From Sediminibacterium soli (GTDB taxonomy: Bacteria; Bacteroidota; Bacteroidia; Chitinophagales; Chitinophagaceae), in the NCBI RefSeq assembly GCF_009939225.1, contig NZ_JAACJR010000009.1, positions 153,911 to 217,910 on the forward strand: a DNA stretch of 64,000 nt, given 5' to 3'. Below, one piece after another: positions 19,469 through 28,390 of the stretch (position 1 is the stretch's first letter; each line of letters begins with the position of its first letter). The position numbers and the translations under genes were made by a program. A model generated the notes under the pieces. It did no database searches. It saw nothing but the letters and a program-made list of their open reading frames with translations, and had not been told where the DNA came from.

Positions 19469-20878
19469 ATGCAGAAGAAATACAATAAGTATACCGTTCT
19501 CCGCTATATACTGGACGCTCCCATTGTCTGTATTTCTTACCTGCTTACCGCCTATATTACCAAAGGCAACCAGCTGACCGCGGGCGCCGGGCATTTACTG
19601 ACCATATTGTTTATTTCGCTGTTGCTCTGGTACCTGGCCACTTCTTTTTCGCATCTGTATGCCGACAGGCGCTCGAACAAATTTTCGGAGGAGATCATAT
19701 TCATCCTTTACACGCTGATCATCTATATGGTTATGCTCAGTTCAGGTTTTTTTTTCCTTAACAGCCTGATCCAGATAGAGCACACACTTGGTTTTTTCCT
19801 GGTGCTGGTGATCATGCTGTTTCTGGTGCTTACGCTATCCAAATACATCATCCGCAAATACCTGCACTCGGCCATTTTTCAGGGAAAACTTTTTGACAAT
19901 GTGCTGATAGTGGGTGGCACCGCCTCGGCTTTTGATTTTTACGAAACCATCAACAAATATTACTACTACGGGTATAAATGCATAGGCTTTGTAGACAATA
20001 CCACCAAGGCAATGAATGGCTGCCCCTATAAAGGAAAGATCGAAAACCTGCCTGCAATTTTGCAGGATCAGCGGATTGACGAGGTGGTGATTGCACTGCC
20101 CGCCACGGAGAGCGAAAAGATCCAGGAATGTATCGAAACCTGTGATATCTATGCGATCAGAACACGGATCATCCCCGATTTGCCACAGTATACCTCCTCC
20201 AGCATACAGATGAACAATATCGGGCTGCTGCCGGTGATCAATATTCGCGCCCTGCCCCTGGACACTTTCTCCAACCGGCTTTTGAAAAGGGTATTTGATA
20301 TTGTTTTTTCGTTTCTGTTCCTGGCATTGATCGGTATCTGGCTTTTTCCGCTGATTGCCATCATCGTGAAACTGACATCAAGGGGCCCGGGCTATTTTAA
20401 GCAGGAAAGATGGGGGTTAAACAACGAAAGGATCACCTGTTATAAGTTCAGGACCATGTACGCCGATAACCACGATATCGACGCACGCGGTTTTTACAGA
20501 CAGGCCACCCGCCATGATCCTCGCATCACCCGGTTCGGGACTTTCCTGCGCAGGTCCAACCTGGACGAATTGCCACAGTTCTGGAATGTATTGCTGGGTA
20601 ATATGTCGGTGGTGGGCCCCAGGCCGCATCCCACTCCCCTGAACCTTGAATCGATCCATACGGTTGAGAATTATATGCTGCGCCACCTGGTAAAACCGGG
20701 CATCACCGGCTGGGCCCAGGTAAACGGCTGCAGGGGCGAGACAAAAGCGCTTGGCGCCATGCAGAAACGGGTAGACCTGGATCTGTACTACATACACCGC
20801 TGGACTTTCTGGATGGATTGCCAGATCATCCTGCAAACAATAATCAATATGATCCGCGGGGATCAGAATGCTTATTAA
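19469..20878 (+). CDS. Undecaprenyl-phosphate hexose phosphotransferase (WcaJ/WbaP-like)
   Basis: A 469-residue polyprenol-phosphate hexose-1-phosphate transferase that starts repeat-unit synthesis by loading the first sugar on undecaprenyl phosphate. Four to five N-terminal membrane helices (to about residue 130) lead into a Rossmann-like CoA-binding domain (NVLIVGG) and the catalytic domain from about 265: KRVFDIVFS re-entrant helix, [20 protein letters not shown] with the Asp-Glu pair, and [13 protein letters not shown] at 19469 is chosen over TTG at 19448. A run of nine T (19747-19755) lies in the codons for residues 93-96. It has its own promoter. Confidence 0.93.
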   Translation: MQKKYNKYTVLRYILDAPIVCISYLLTAYITKGNQLTAGAGHLLTILFISLLLWYLATSFSHLYADRRSNKFSEEIIFILYTLIIYMVMLSSGFFFLNSLIQIEHTLGFFLVLVIMLFLVLTLSKYIIRKYLHSAIFQGKLFDNVLIVGGTASAFDFYETINKYYYYGYKCIGFVDNTTKAMNGCPYKGKIENLPAILQDQRIDEVVIALPATESEKIQECIETCDIYAIRTRIIPDLPQYTSSSIQMNNIGLLPVINIRALPLDTFSNRLLKRVFDIVFSFLFLALIGIWLFPLIAIIVKLTSRGPGYFKQERWGLNNERITCYKFRTMYADNHDIDARGFYRQATRHDPRITRFGTFLRRSNLDELPQFWNVLLGNMSVVGPRPHPTPLNLESIHTVENYMLRHLVKPGITGWAQVNGCRGETKALGAMQKRVDLDLYYIHRWTFWMDCQIILQTIINMIRGDQNAY

Positions 20879-22553
20879 TGACAAATTTTTCATGATGCGA
20901 ACCCTCAAACCTTATCATATTGCGCTGAGCATTTGCCTGCTCTTCGGTGTCTTTGCTTCCAGTAGCCTCAAAAGCCAGGCTGTATGGGAAAACCAAACGG
21001 CAGAAGTGTACCAGTTTTTATACCGCATGTCTCAAAAAGGCCTGCTGGTATTCGACGATATGGTAAGGCCTGTGAGCAGAACCTATATCGCCGGTTGCCT
21101 TGATACACTTGCTGCAAAGAGCGGCTCACTGTCATCGGTTGAAAAAAAAGAGCTGGCTTTTTACCAGAGAGAATATACCGACCGGGCACTTAGCGACAGC
21201 GCTGCAAACGGCCGCCTGTTCAGAACAGATCCCTTCAACCGCTGGCGGATGGTGGATGTTAACAGCAATCATTTCATGCTGCGCATAGATCCGGTTTTCA
21301 GCGCCTTTACGATCGGCGGCACCAACAAATCCGTGACACGGTACAGTTCGGGTATCAACCTGTACGGCTATGGCGGAAAACACTGGGCATTTTATTTCTC
21401 CTATAATGATTTTACGGAAAAAGGCACCGGCATCGATACGCTCCGTTCTTTTACCCCGGAGAGCGGTTTTGTGACCAAGATCTCAGGCAATAAAAAAAGC
21501 CATAATTTCAGCGAGATCCGTGCGGGCATCAGCTACCAGTTTAAAAATGGATCGATCTCCTTTAACCACGACCGTTTTTTGTGGGGCTATGGAGAAAACG
21601 GCCGTATCGTACTTTCCGATAAGGCGCCGGCATACCCATATATACGCCTGGATTACCAGCCTTTACCCTGGCTATCGTTCAATTACATGCATGCCTGGTT
21701 AAACTCCAATATCCTTGATTCGGCGCGTACCTACCCCACCGGCATCGGAACACCAACTTTTGGTGCAAGAAGGGAATTTTTTATACCCAAATTCATGGCC
21801 GTGCACAGCATCCGCTTTACACCCGTAAAAGGGCTGGATATTGCGCTGGGAGAATCGATGGTGTACAGCGACCGGCTGGATATGGGCTACCTGATGCCAC
21901 TCAATTTCTACAAGGTATACGATAACCTGCGGAATAATAATAACATCAACGCTGGCTCCAACGGGCAACTCTTCATGCAGGTAAGTTCCCGGAACCACCT
22001 GCCCAAAACCCATCTCTATGCCAGTGTGTTTGCCGATGAGATACGCATGTCTGCCATATTTGATAAACAAAAAAGCAGGAACCAGATCGGCTATACCGTG
22101 GGCGCTTCCGTTACGGATATCGTGGTGCCTTATCTGACCATGGGACTGGAATATACCCGCATCAACCCATTTGTTTACCGGAACCTGCTGCCGGCACAGG
22201 ACTTTACCAACAGCCGGTTTACGCTGGGCGACTGGATGGGCAGCAATGCAGACCGTTTTATCTGGTCAGTGAGGTATACACCGGCGGCCCGTCTTAAATT
22301 TCTTTTCCGGTACCAGTATATCCGCAAGGGCGGGGCTGGAACACTTGACCAGCAGTATTTTCAGCAACCCCAGCCGCCTTTTCTCTTTGACCTGCAGAAC
22401 AAACAATCCTGGATCAACACGCAGGTCAGTTATGAGTGGATCAACCGCCTCGTTTTCATCGGAACGCTCGATATGCGCAGTATCAAGCAGGGAACGGCAG
22501 GCACCTCCGTAAAAGACAATACTTTTGGTTTAGGGCTGCGCTACGGTCTCTGA
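20868..22553 (+). CDS. Capsule assembly Wzi family outer-membrane protein
   Basis: A 561-residue exported protein with a signal peptide (ALSICLLFGVFASSSLKSQ) and a strand-rich body typical of outer-membrane beta-barrels, ending in an aromatic-containing strand. It matches the Bacteroidota Wzi (Caps_assemb_Wzi) family: a helical N-terminal part (WENQTAEVYQFLYRMSQKG), HFMLRIDPVF, IRAGISYQFKNGSISFNHDRFLWGYGE and ALGESMVYSDR. Wzi in E. coli binds the capsule polymer at the cell surface. It overlaps the preceding gene by 11 bases; ATGs at 20892 and 20895 are alternative starts. Confidence 0.82.
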   Translation: MLINDKFFMMRTLKPYHIALSICLLFGVFASSSLKSQAVWENQTAEVYQFLYRMSQKGLLVFDDMVRPVSRTYIAGCLDTLAAKSGSLSSVEKKELAFYQREYTDRALSDSAANGRLFRTDPFNRWRMVDVNSNHFMLRIDPVFSAFTIGGTNKSVTRYSSGINLYGYGGKHWAFYFSYNDFTEKGTGIDTLRSFTPESGFVTKISGNKKSHNFSEIRAGISYQFKNGSISFNHDRFLWGYGENGRIVLSDKAPAYPYIRLDYQPLPWLSFNYMHAWLNSNILDSARTYPTGIGTPTFGARREFFIPKFMAVHSIRFTPVKGLDIALGESMVYSDRLDMGYLMPLNFYKVYDNLRNNNNINAGSNGQLFMQVSSRNHLPKTHLYASVFADEIRMSAIFDKQKSRNQIGYTVGASVTDIVVPYLTMGLEYTRINPFVYRNLLPAQDFTNSRFTLGDWMGSNADRFIWSVRYTPAARLKFLFRYQYIRKGGAGTLDQQYFQQPQPPFLFDLQNKQSWINTQVSYEWINRLVFIGTLDMRSIKQGTAGTSVKDNTFGLGLRYGL

Positions 22554-22582
22554 TCTGCAACCCGGTGCCTCTCAGCGATGCG

Positions 22583-22613
22583 TTGCCTGCTGAGTTTTAA
22601 GTTGCTATATTTG
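22583..22613 (+). promoter_or_regulatory. Possible promoter of the SLBB exporter gene
   Basis: TATATTTG at 22606-22613 is a perfect -7 box. A TTG at 22583-22585 lies 20 bases before it. Transcription would start about 10 bases before the ATG at 22629. It would separate the export genes (SLBB, Wzz) from the preceding Wzi gene. Confidence 0.5.
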
Positions 22614-22628
22614 ACCAATATATCGTAA

Positions 22629-24929
22629 ATGAAACAGAATCAACATCTGCGTGTGAAAAAGTACCTGGCATTGGTGATAGCGTGTTTACTGGTTGGTTTT
22701 GTGCAGGGACAGAAATCCACCGGCTTCGGTAACCCCGCACAAATGTCTGACCAGGATGTTTTGATGATGTGGCAGCAGGCGCAGCGCAGCGGGCGTTCGG
22801 ACAACGAAGCCATTCAGCAGCTTATCCGCAGCGGGATGAACCCCATGCAGGTGAACAGTTTCAAGAAACGACTTACCCAGGCGCAGGCATCTTCTAAAAC
22901 CACCCGGAAAGGCCAGATAACGGATACAGCGGCATTTATGCGCGACAGCGGCTGGGTGAAAGCCGTTCCCCAGCTGCGCACTGCCTCGCCCTATTACGGC
23001 TTCGATTTCTTCAATAACCCGAACATTTCTTTTGAAGAGTCGATGAACATCAACCCGCCGAAGACCTACCTGCTCGGTCCGGGCGATGTACTGACGGTTA
23101 CCCTTACCGGTCTTAACGAAACATCCGTTACTGACAGGATCGCCCGGGATGGCGGCTTCCAGGTACCGCATGGCGATATCATCAACCTCAGCGGACTTAC
23201 CCTGGACCAGGCCCAGCAAAAGATCAGGGAAAAAATGAGGCCGGCTTACCCTGCGCTCGGCAGCGGTCAGACAAAGCTTTTCATTACACTCGATAATGCG
23301 CGTTACATCAATGTATACATCATCGGCGAAGCGGTAAGACCGGGTAAGTACACGGTTTCCGCACTGTCGGGTTTCTTCAATGTGCTGTACCTTTCGAACG
23401 GTCCTTCATCGCAGGGCTCGCTGCGGAAGCTGGAACTGATCAGGAACAACAAACTGGTTACAACGGTGGATTTTTACAGCTTCCTGCAGAAGGGAATATT
23501 CAATAACGAGATCAGGCTGGAAGACCAGGACATCATACGCATACCGGTGTATGCAAAAAGAGTTACGCTGAACGGACATGTAAAAAGACCGGCCATTTAT
23601 GAAATGCTGGAAAAAGAAACCCTTGCCGACCTGATCGGTTATGCCGGCGGCTTTGAAGGCGATGCCTATACGGAGGTGGCGAAAGTAACGCAGGTGGGCG
23701 GAGGCGAAAGAAAGATAAGGGACATCAACAGGATCGACTACCCCAATTTCATTCCGCTGAATGCAGACTCGGTTTATATCGGCCAGGTACTGTCTACCTT
23801 TGAGAACCGCGTAATTGTTGAAGGCGCCGTGCGCAGACCCGGATCTTATGAATTGACAAACGGTCTGACGCTGTCGAAACTGATAGACAACGCCGCAGGT
23901 CTGCGCGAAGATGCTTTTACCGCGGTTGGCTATATCAAGCGACGTAAAACGGATAATGCCGAAAGAGAACTGATCTCGTTCAACCCGCGAGACCTGAAAA
24001 ATGCAGCGGCGGATATTGCCCTGCAAAAAGACGATTCCGTATACATTGCTTCAAGAGACAGCCTGCGGGATATCCCAAGGATTACCCTTGCAGGCAATGT
24101 AAGAAATCCCGGCGTTTTTGAATTCAGGAAAGGCCTGACGCTTGAAGATGCGATACTGATGGCAGGCGGTTTTACCAATGACGCCGCCAACCACAAGATC
24201 GAAATCTCGAGACTGGAGAAGAACAAAGCCGACACCCTGGCCAACCAGCTGGTGAAAACCATTATTGTCGGCGTTGACTCATCGCTTGCCGGCACGCCAA
24301 GAACCGCACTGCAGCCCCTTGATTATATTTTCGTGCCCAGGCTGTTGAACTACCGTGTACTGGGCAATGTACAGGTTAGAGGAGAGGTATTGAATGCCGG
24401 CGATTACACGCTGGAAAGACGGGACGAAACTGTTCAGGATGTGATCGCAAGGGCAGGCGGAATTTCGCCGTACGCTTCGGTAGCCAATACCCAGGTATAC
24501 CGCAACGGGGTGCGTGTTGCCACCACTATTTTTTCCGGCGATAAAAGCAGCGACCGGTTCCTTCTCTTGCCTGGCGACAGTGTTTTTATTCCGAGAGAAA
24601 TTCCGTTTGTAGAAGTGCAGGGTGCGGTATTCAACCCGCAGATGCTGCGTTATGACTCTGATAATTTCCTTTCGTATATTTCGGAAGCGGGCGGCACCAC
24701 TGATAAAGGCAACCTGAAAAAAGCCTATGTGCAGTATAGCAATGGCATCAACAAAAAGATCCGCCATTTTCTGTTTTTCAGGAACTATCCGAAAGTGCGG
24801 CCGGGAAGTAAGATCATTGTTCCGGAAAAAACACCGGGAGAAAGAAGAGGATTATCTGTTGTAGAAGTATCAGCGCTCGCCGGTGTATTGTCGGCACTGG
24901 TGGGTATGATCGCCGTATTGAAAAAATAA
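22629..24929 (+). CDS. Polysaccharide export protein with repeated SLBB domains (Wza-like)
   Basis: A 766-residue periplasmic/outer-membrane exporter. The signal peptide ends near residue 28 (VGFVQGQ). A helical QMSDQDVLMMWQQAQ segment follows. The Poly_export domain opens with YLLGPGDVLTVTLTGLN at about 142 and is followed by five or six SLBB-type repeats (for example VYIIGEAVRPGKYTVSAL, VTLNGHVKRPAIYEM, VIVEGAVRRPGSYEL, ITLAGNVRNPGVFEF). A last hydrophobic helix SALAGVLSALVGMIAVLKK ends the chain, so it may span the inner or outer membrane there. It pairs with the Wzz gene downstream. Confidence 0.92.
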   Translation: MKQNQHLRVKKYLALVIACLLVGFVQGQKSTGFGNPAQMSDQDVLMMWQQAQRSGRSDNEAIQQLIRSGMNPMQVNSFKKRLTQAQASSKTTRKGQITDTAAFMRDSGWVKAVPQLRTASPYYGFDFFNNPNISFEESMNINPPKTYLLGPGDVLTVTLTGLNETSVTDRIARDGGFQVPHGDIINLSGLTLDQAQQKIREKMRPAYPALGSGQTKLFITLDNARYINVYIIGEAVRPGKYTVSALSGFFNVLYLSNGPSSQGSLRKLELIRNNKLVTTVDFYSFLQKGIFNNEIRLEDQDIIRIPVYAKRVTLNGHVKRPAIYEMLEKETLADLIGYAGGFEGDAYTEVAKVTQVGGGERKIRDINRIDYPNFIPLNADSVYIGQVLSTFENRVIVEGAVRRPGSYELTNGLTLSKLIDNAAGLREDAFTAVGYIKRRKTDNAERELISFNPRDLKNAAADIALQKDDSVYIASRDSLRDIPRITLAGNVRNPGVFEFRKGLTLEDAILMAGGFTNDAANHKIEISRLEKNKADTLANQLVKTIIVGVDSSLAGTPRTALQPLDYIFVPRLLNYRVLGNVQVRGEVLNAGDYTLERRDETVQDVIARAGGISPYASVANTQVYRNGVRVATTIFSGDKSSDRFLLLPGDSVFIPREIPFVEVQGAVFNPQMLRYDSDNFLSYISEAGGTTDKGNLKKAYVQYSNGINKKIRHFLFFRNYPKVRPGSKIIVPEKTPGERRGLSVVEVSALAGVLSALVGMIAVLKK

Positions 24930-24957
24930 CCCAATCAAAAAGGAATCTGTGCCATTC

Positions 24958-26037
24958 ATGAATACAGCAAGTACGAACCACCCTTTGCTTCCGGAGGACG
25001 AGTCTTTTTCGATAAAAAAAGAACTGCAGAGCCTTGCTGTCACCACCCGCTCGATACTTATTGAGCGGTGGCGTTTGCTGGCTGTTGTCGCTTGCCTTGG
25101 CATCGTAGGGGGACTGCTGTTTTACTGGATAAAACCCGTTTCCTATACATCGCGTACAACATTTATCGTGGAGGAATCAAAAGGTGCTGGATCACTGGCA
25201 TCTCTTGCCGGCCAGTTTGGTTTTGACCTGGGAAGTTTAGGCAGCAGCTCAACAAGTGGGTTATTGGGTGGAGACAATGTGATGGAACTGGTAAAAAGCC
25301 ATTCGCTTATTCGCAAAACATTACTTACTTCCTATGACAGCGCCGCACCGGCCGTTTCCATTGCAGATAAATACGCGGAATTGATGAAATGGAAAACCAA
25401 GTGGGCAAAAAGCGGCAAAATAGGAAGAACCATCAATTTTACAGCGGGCAGCCAGTCGCTCGACAGAACCACCGACAGCCTGCTTCAGAAGATGATCGCC
25501 CGGATCATACAATCGGATATCGACATTTCCAAACCGGATAAGAAACTTGGTTTCTTTGCGTTGAACGTGACCATGCGTGATGAGAGAGCGAGTCTGCTGT
25601 TCTCCCGCCGTTTGCTGAAAGCGGCTGCAGACCTGTATATAGAAACCAAAACAAAACGGATCGTAAATAACGTAAACAGGCTGCAGGCAAAAGCGGACAG
25701 TCTTGAAAGAAACCTGAACAGGAAGACCTATTCAGCCGCAACCACAGACCGGTTGCTGCTTGATGCCAATCCTGCCTACGCTGCACCCGAAGCCTCTGCT
25801 GAAATATCCAGCCGCGATAAATATATGCAGGCGACCATATATGCGGAGATCGTTAAAAATCTTGAAATCAGTAAAACAGCGCTGATGCAGGAAACACCCA
25901 CCATACAGGTTGTGGATTCGCCCGAGATACCGCTTAAAGACAATAAGGTAGACTGGTGGATCTTTGCTATCAGCGGGTTGCTGCTTGCCGATTTTGCGGC
26001 ACTGATCTTACTGATGATAATGCGAAAAGCAAGTTGA
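24958..26037 (+). CDS. Chain-length determinant (Wzz family) protein
   Basis: A 359-residue inner-membrane polysaccharide co-polymerase. Two membrane helices (about 38-58 and 325-350) flank a periplasmic helical part. The Wzz pattern YWIKPVSYTSRTTFIVEE is present, then the Gly/Ser-rich loop typical of Bacteroidota members (GQFGFDLGSLGSSS), and IQVVDSPEIPLKDNKV before the last helix. It has no cytoplasmic tyrosine-kinase domain. It should set polymer length with Wzy (12963) and feed the SLBB exporter. The ATG at 24958 is preferred to a GTG three codons earlier. Confidence 0.9.
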   Translation: MNTASTNHPLLPEDESFSIKKELQSLAVTTRSILIERWRLLAVVACLGIVGGLLFYWIKPVSYTSRTTFIVEESKGAGSLASLAGQFGFDLGSLGSSSTSGLLGGDNVMELVKSHSLIRKTLLTSYDSAAPAVSIADKYAELMKWKTKWAKSGKIGRTINFTAGSQSLDRTTDSLLQKMIARIIQSDIDISKPDKKLGFFALNVTMRDERASLLFSRRLLKAAADLYIETKTKRIVNNVNRLQAKADSLERNLNRKTYSAATTDRLLLDANPAYAAPEASAEISSRDKYMQATIYAEIVKNLEISKTALMQETPTIQVVDSPEIPLKDNKVDWWIFAISGLLLADFAALILLMIMRKAS

Positions 26038-26047
26038 TAGCCCGTGT

Positions 26048-26704
26048 ATGAAGGAACTGGTCAAAAAAATAGGTGACAATACCGATAAACACTCCATAGC
26101 CCACCAATTCAGGGCCCGGCGTTTTGCATTTTTTCTGAGCCTGCTGAACAAACTGCCCAGGCCTATATCGATACTGGACATAGGCGGCACGCTTGCTTTT
26201 TGGGACGCCATGGAGTTCAGGGAACCGGATGTTGAAATAACCCTCCTGAACCTGTCTGCGGAACCGGTAAACAGGGCGGGCTTTCGAAGCATACAGGGGG
26301 ATGCCACTGCGCTGTCCTTTACAGACAAATCATTTGATATTGTTTTTTCCAACTCCGTGATCGAACATCTGTACGATACAAGATCACAGGAAAAAATGGC
26401 CGGTGAAGTGCGGCGGGTTGGCAGACATTATTTTATTCAAACACCCAATTACTGGTTCCCTATGGAGCCACACTGGCTGTTCCCATTCTTCCAGTTCCTG
26501 CCTGTTACCATGCGGGTATTTCTCACCAGGCATTTTGCGCTCGGGCACATAAAAAAAATCCGCAACAAAACTGCTGCGGAAAAACAGGTATCGGAAATTA
26601 AATTACTTACACGGGCAGAAATGGAAATGCTGTTTCCTGAAGCCGGTATCCATTCTGAAAAATTCCTGGGGCTTACTAAATCATTTGTGGCTTATCGCTT
26701 CTAA
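26048..26704 (+). CDS. Class I SAM-dependent methyltransferase
   Basis: A 218-residue methyltransferase. Motif I is ILDIGGTLAFWD (about 38-49), followed by ITLLNLS and the Methyltransf_11 core GDATALSFTDKSFDIVFSNSVIEHL. The next part, RHYFIQTPNYWFPMEPHW, is typical of methyltransferases in glycan clusters. Substrate unknown, probably a sugar hydroxyl or lipid-linked saccharide. It is the last gene of the + strand locus, and its TAA is directly followed by the stop of the convergent Wzi gene. Confidence 0.84.
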   Translation: MKELVKKIGDNTDKHSIAHQFRARRFAFFLSLLNKLPRPISILDIGGTLAFWDAMEFREPDVEITLLNLSAEPVNRAGFRSIQGDATALSFTDKSFDIVFSNSVIEHLYDTRSQEKMAGEVRRVGRHYFIQTPNYWFPMEPHWLFPFFQFLPVTMRVFLTRHFALGHIKKIRNKTAAEKQVSEIKLLTRAEMEMLFPEAGIHSEKFLGLTKSFVAYRF

Positions 26705-28390
26705 TCAGAATCGGTAGCTCAGACCCAGCTTACCGGAAAGATTGAGCACTTCATTACCCGGAACAAAAAAATCGTTGGGGTTAACCTGTATGATCAGCCA
26801 CCTATAGTTGTAGGAACGGATAATGCCCAGTTGTGCCGAAACATACAAGGGACCAAAATTCCAGTCTGCCTTACATGTGGCGGAAAGATCAATCCAGTGA
26901 CGGCGGAAGTCCTGGGTATATTCAAAAGCGTAATAATAGTAATCGCTGTTATACCGAACACGTTCCAGCTGCAGACCAATGCGTTTCAGTCCTTTTACCC
27001 AGCTTATTTCCATGGTCTGGCTGTTGCTGCCCGGCCCTATCCCGGCGCCGATCACCTGTCCCATCTGCGTATATCCCTGGCGAACATACCGATCCGTATA
27101 CCAGCTGTCGGGATCGCGTATCAGCTCGGCCGTGGGTGCCTGCATCTGTGTGAATTCTGCAACAAGCTGTATATATGCCTGGTTGCGGGTTGGAAAAAGT
27201 TTTCGCAGTCCCGCAACGTATGCCCTCCTATAATCTTCTGTCTGTATCACATTCCATGGCATCAAAGAAATATCTTTTCTGCCCAGCTCGATATACACTT
27301 CTGCGTGCTCGGATGGCAACACATAGCGAGCGAAAAGAGAACCCATGGAAGCTTTTTTTCGCTCTCTTTCAGTTTTGGTACGCACACGTCCGAAAAATCC
27401 CTGTAACGGCAATACATCAAGTATGCTGGAAATATCTGAATGATAGAGATAGGAGGTCTTGGCGAAGCCGAGGTACAGGTTAGGCAGCCATTTGGGCTGC
27501 CAGGAAAGCGTCATGCCGGTGATATAACGCCATTCATTGCGCTTTGGCTGGTACAAAAAATTACCGGCAGTGTCGATACTGAAAAGACGCGGCGGCAGCA
27601 TACCGCTTTCTTCGAGCCTGCCTGCGATAACCTGTCCTTCAAATGTCCCGATGCCGGTCTTAACAGGTCGTATGGTATTAAAGGTCAGGTGTCCGAAGCC
27701 GGGTGCATTGGTGCCCATCACAAGCGCGTTACGCCAACCCGGTCCCCACCACATATTCTCGGTAGAAACGCCTGCCTCAAAAGACCTGAACCGGTACTTG
27801 ATATGCGACTGACCCAGAAATATTTTCTGGTATGTTTTCTCACCAAACCCTGACGGGATATCTGATGTATTGAGAAAACGATAGTAGTTTGCCCAGGCGC
27901 GTGTTCCGAGTTGCTGCGAAAGCTGTTCAAAGGGGGGATTGGCTGCATATACGAACTCAGGCATCAGCTGCACCGAAATATGTTTTCCCAACTGCGCATA
28001 ACCACCTGCGGATAATAAGGACTGGTATCCTTTTGCCGGGATCATTGCGCCATCATTCCATTCATAGGGAAGCCTGGTATTGTACTGCTGGACAGCGGAA
28101 ACCGGAAGAAATCCTGCTTTCACAAAACCCGAAGAAACAGAAAGGGGTTTTGTGATCCCGACCAGGGAATCGAATGCATCCAGTGAGACGCGGTTGGGGT
28201 TAAGAGCGTAGGACCATCCATGCTGAAAACCGGATACCAGCTGCAGGTTACGTCCCTGGTTACGCAATACCTCACTGGAGAACGATTGTGCAGACAGCAA
28301 TACAGGAAACAGCATTCCGATACCGCAAATGATACCGTGCCGGATGGTCTTGCAAAAAGATTGCGTATATGCTCTGTAAAATATTTTCAA
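26705..28390 (-). CDS. Capsule assembly Wzi family outer-membrane protein (TTG start)
   Basis: A 561-residue predicted outer-membrane barrel with a signal peptide near residues 17-35 (LFPVLLSAQ). Motifs shared with the next gene: PYEWNDGAMIPAKGYQ, STENMWWGPG and NAPGFGHL, the latter diagnostic of Bacteroidota Wzi proteins. The start is TTG at 28390, placed TAATTG right after the upstream stop, since the next ATG (28315) would destroy the signal peptide. It is the last gene of the minus-strand locus and ends base-to-base against the + strand locus. Confidence 0.82.
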   Translation of the reverse strand: MKIFYRAYTQSFCKTIRHGIICGIGMLFPVLLSAQSFSSEVLRNQGRNLQLVSGFQHGWSYALNPNRVSLDAFDSLVGITKPLSVSSGFVKAGFLPVSAVQQYNTRLPYEWNDGAMIPAKGYQSLLSAGGYAQLGKHISVQLMPEFVYAANPPFEQLSQQLGTRAWANYYRFLNTSDIPSGFGEKTYQKIFLGQSHIKYRFRSFEAGVSTENMWWGPGWRNALVMGTNAPGFGHLTFNTIRPVKTGIGTFEGQVIAGRLEESGMLPPRLFSIDTAGNFLYQPKRNEWRYITGMTLSWQPKWLPNLYLGFAKTSYLYHSDISSILDVLPLQGFFGRVRTKTERERKKASMGSLFARYVLPSEHAEVYIELGRKDISLMPWNVIQTEDYRRAYVAGLRKLFPTRNQAYIQLVAEFTQMQAPTAELIRDPDSWYTDRYVRQGYTQMGQVIGAGIGPGSNSQTMEISWVKGLKRIGLQLERVRYNSDYYYYAFEYTQDFRRHWIDLSATCKADWNFGPLYVSAQLGIIRSYNYRWLIIQVNPNDFFVPGNEVLNLSGKLGLSYRF

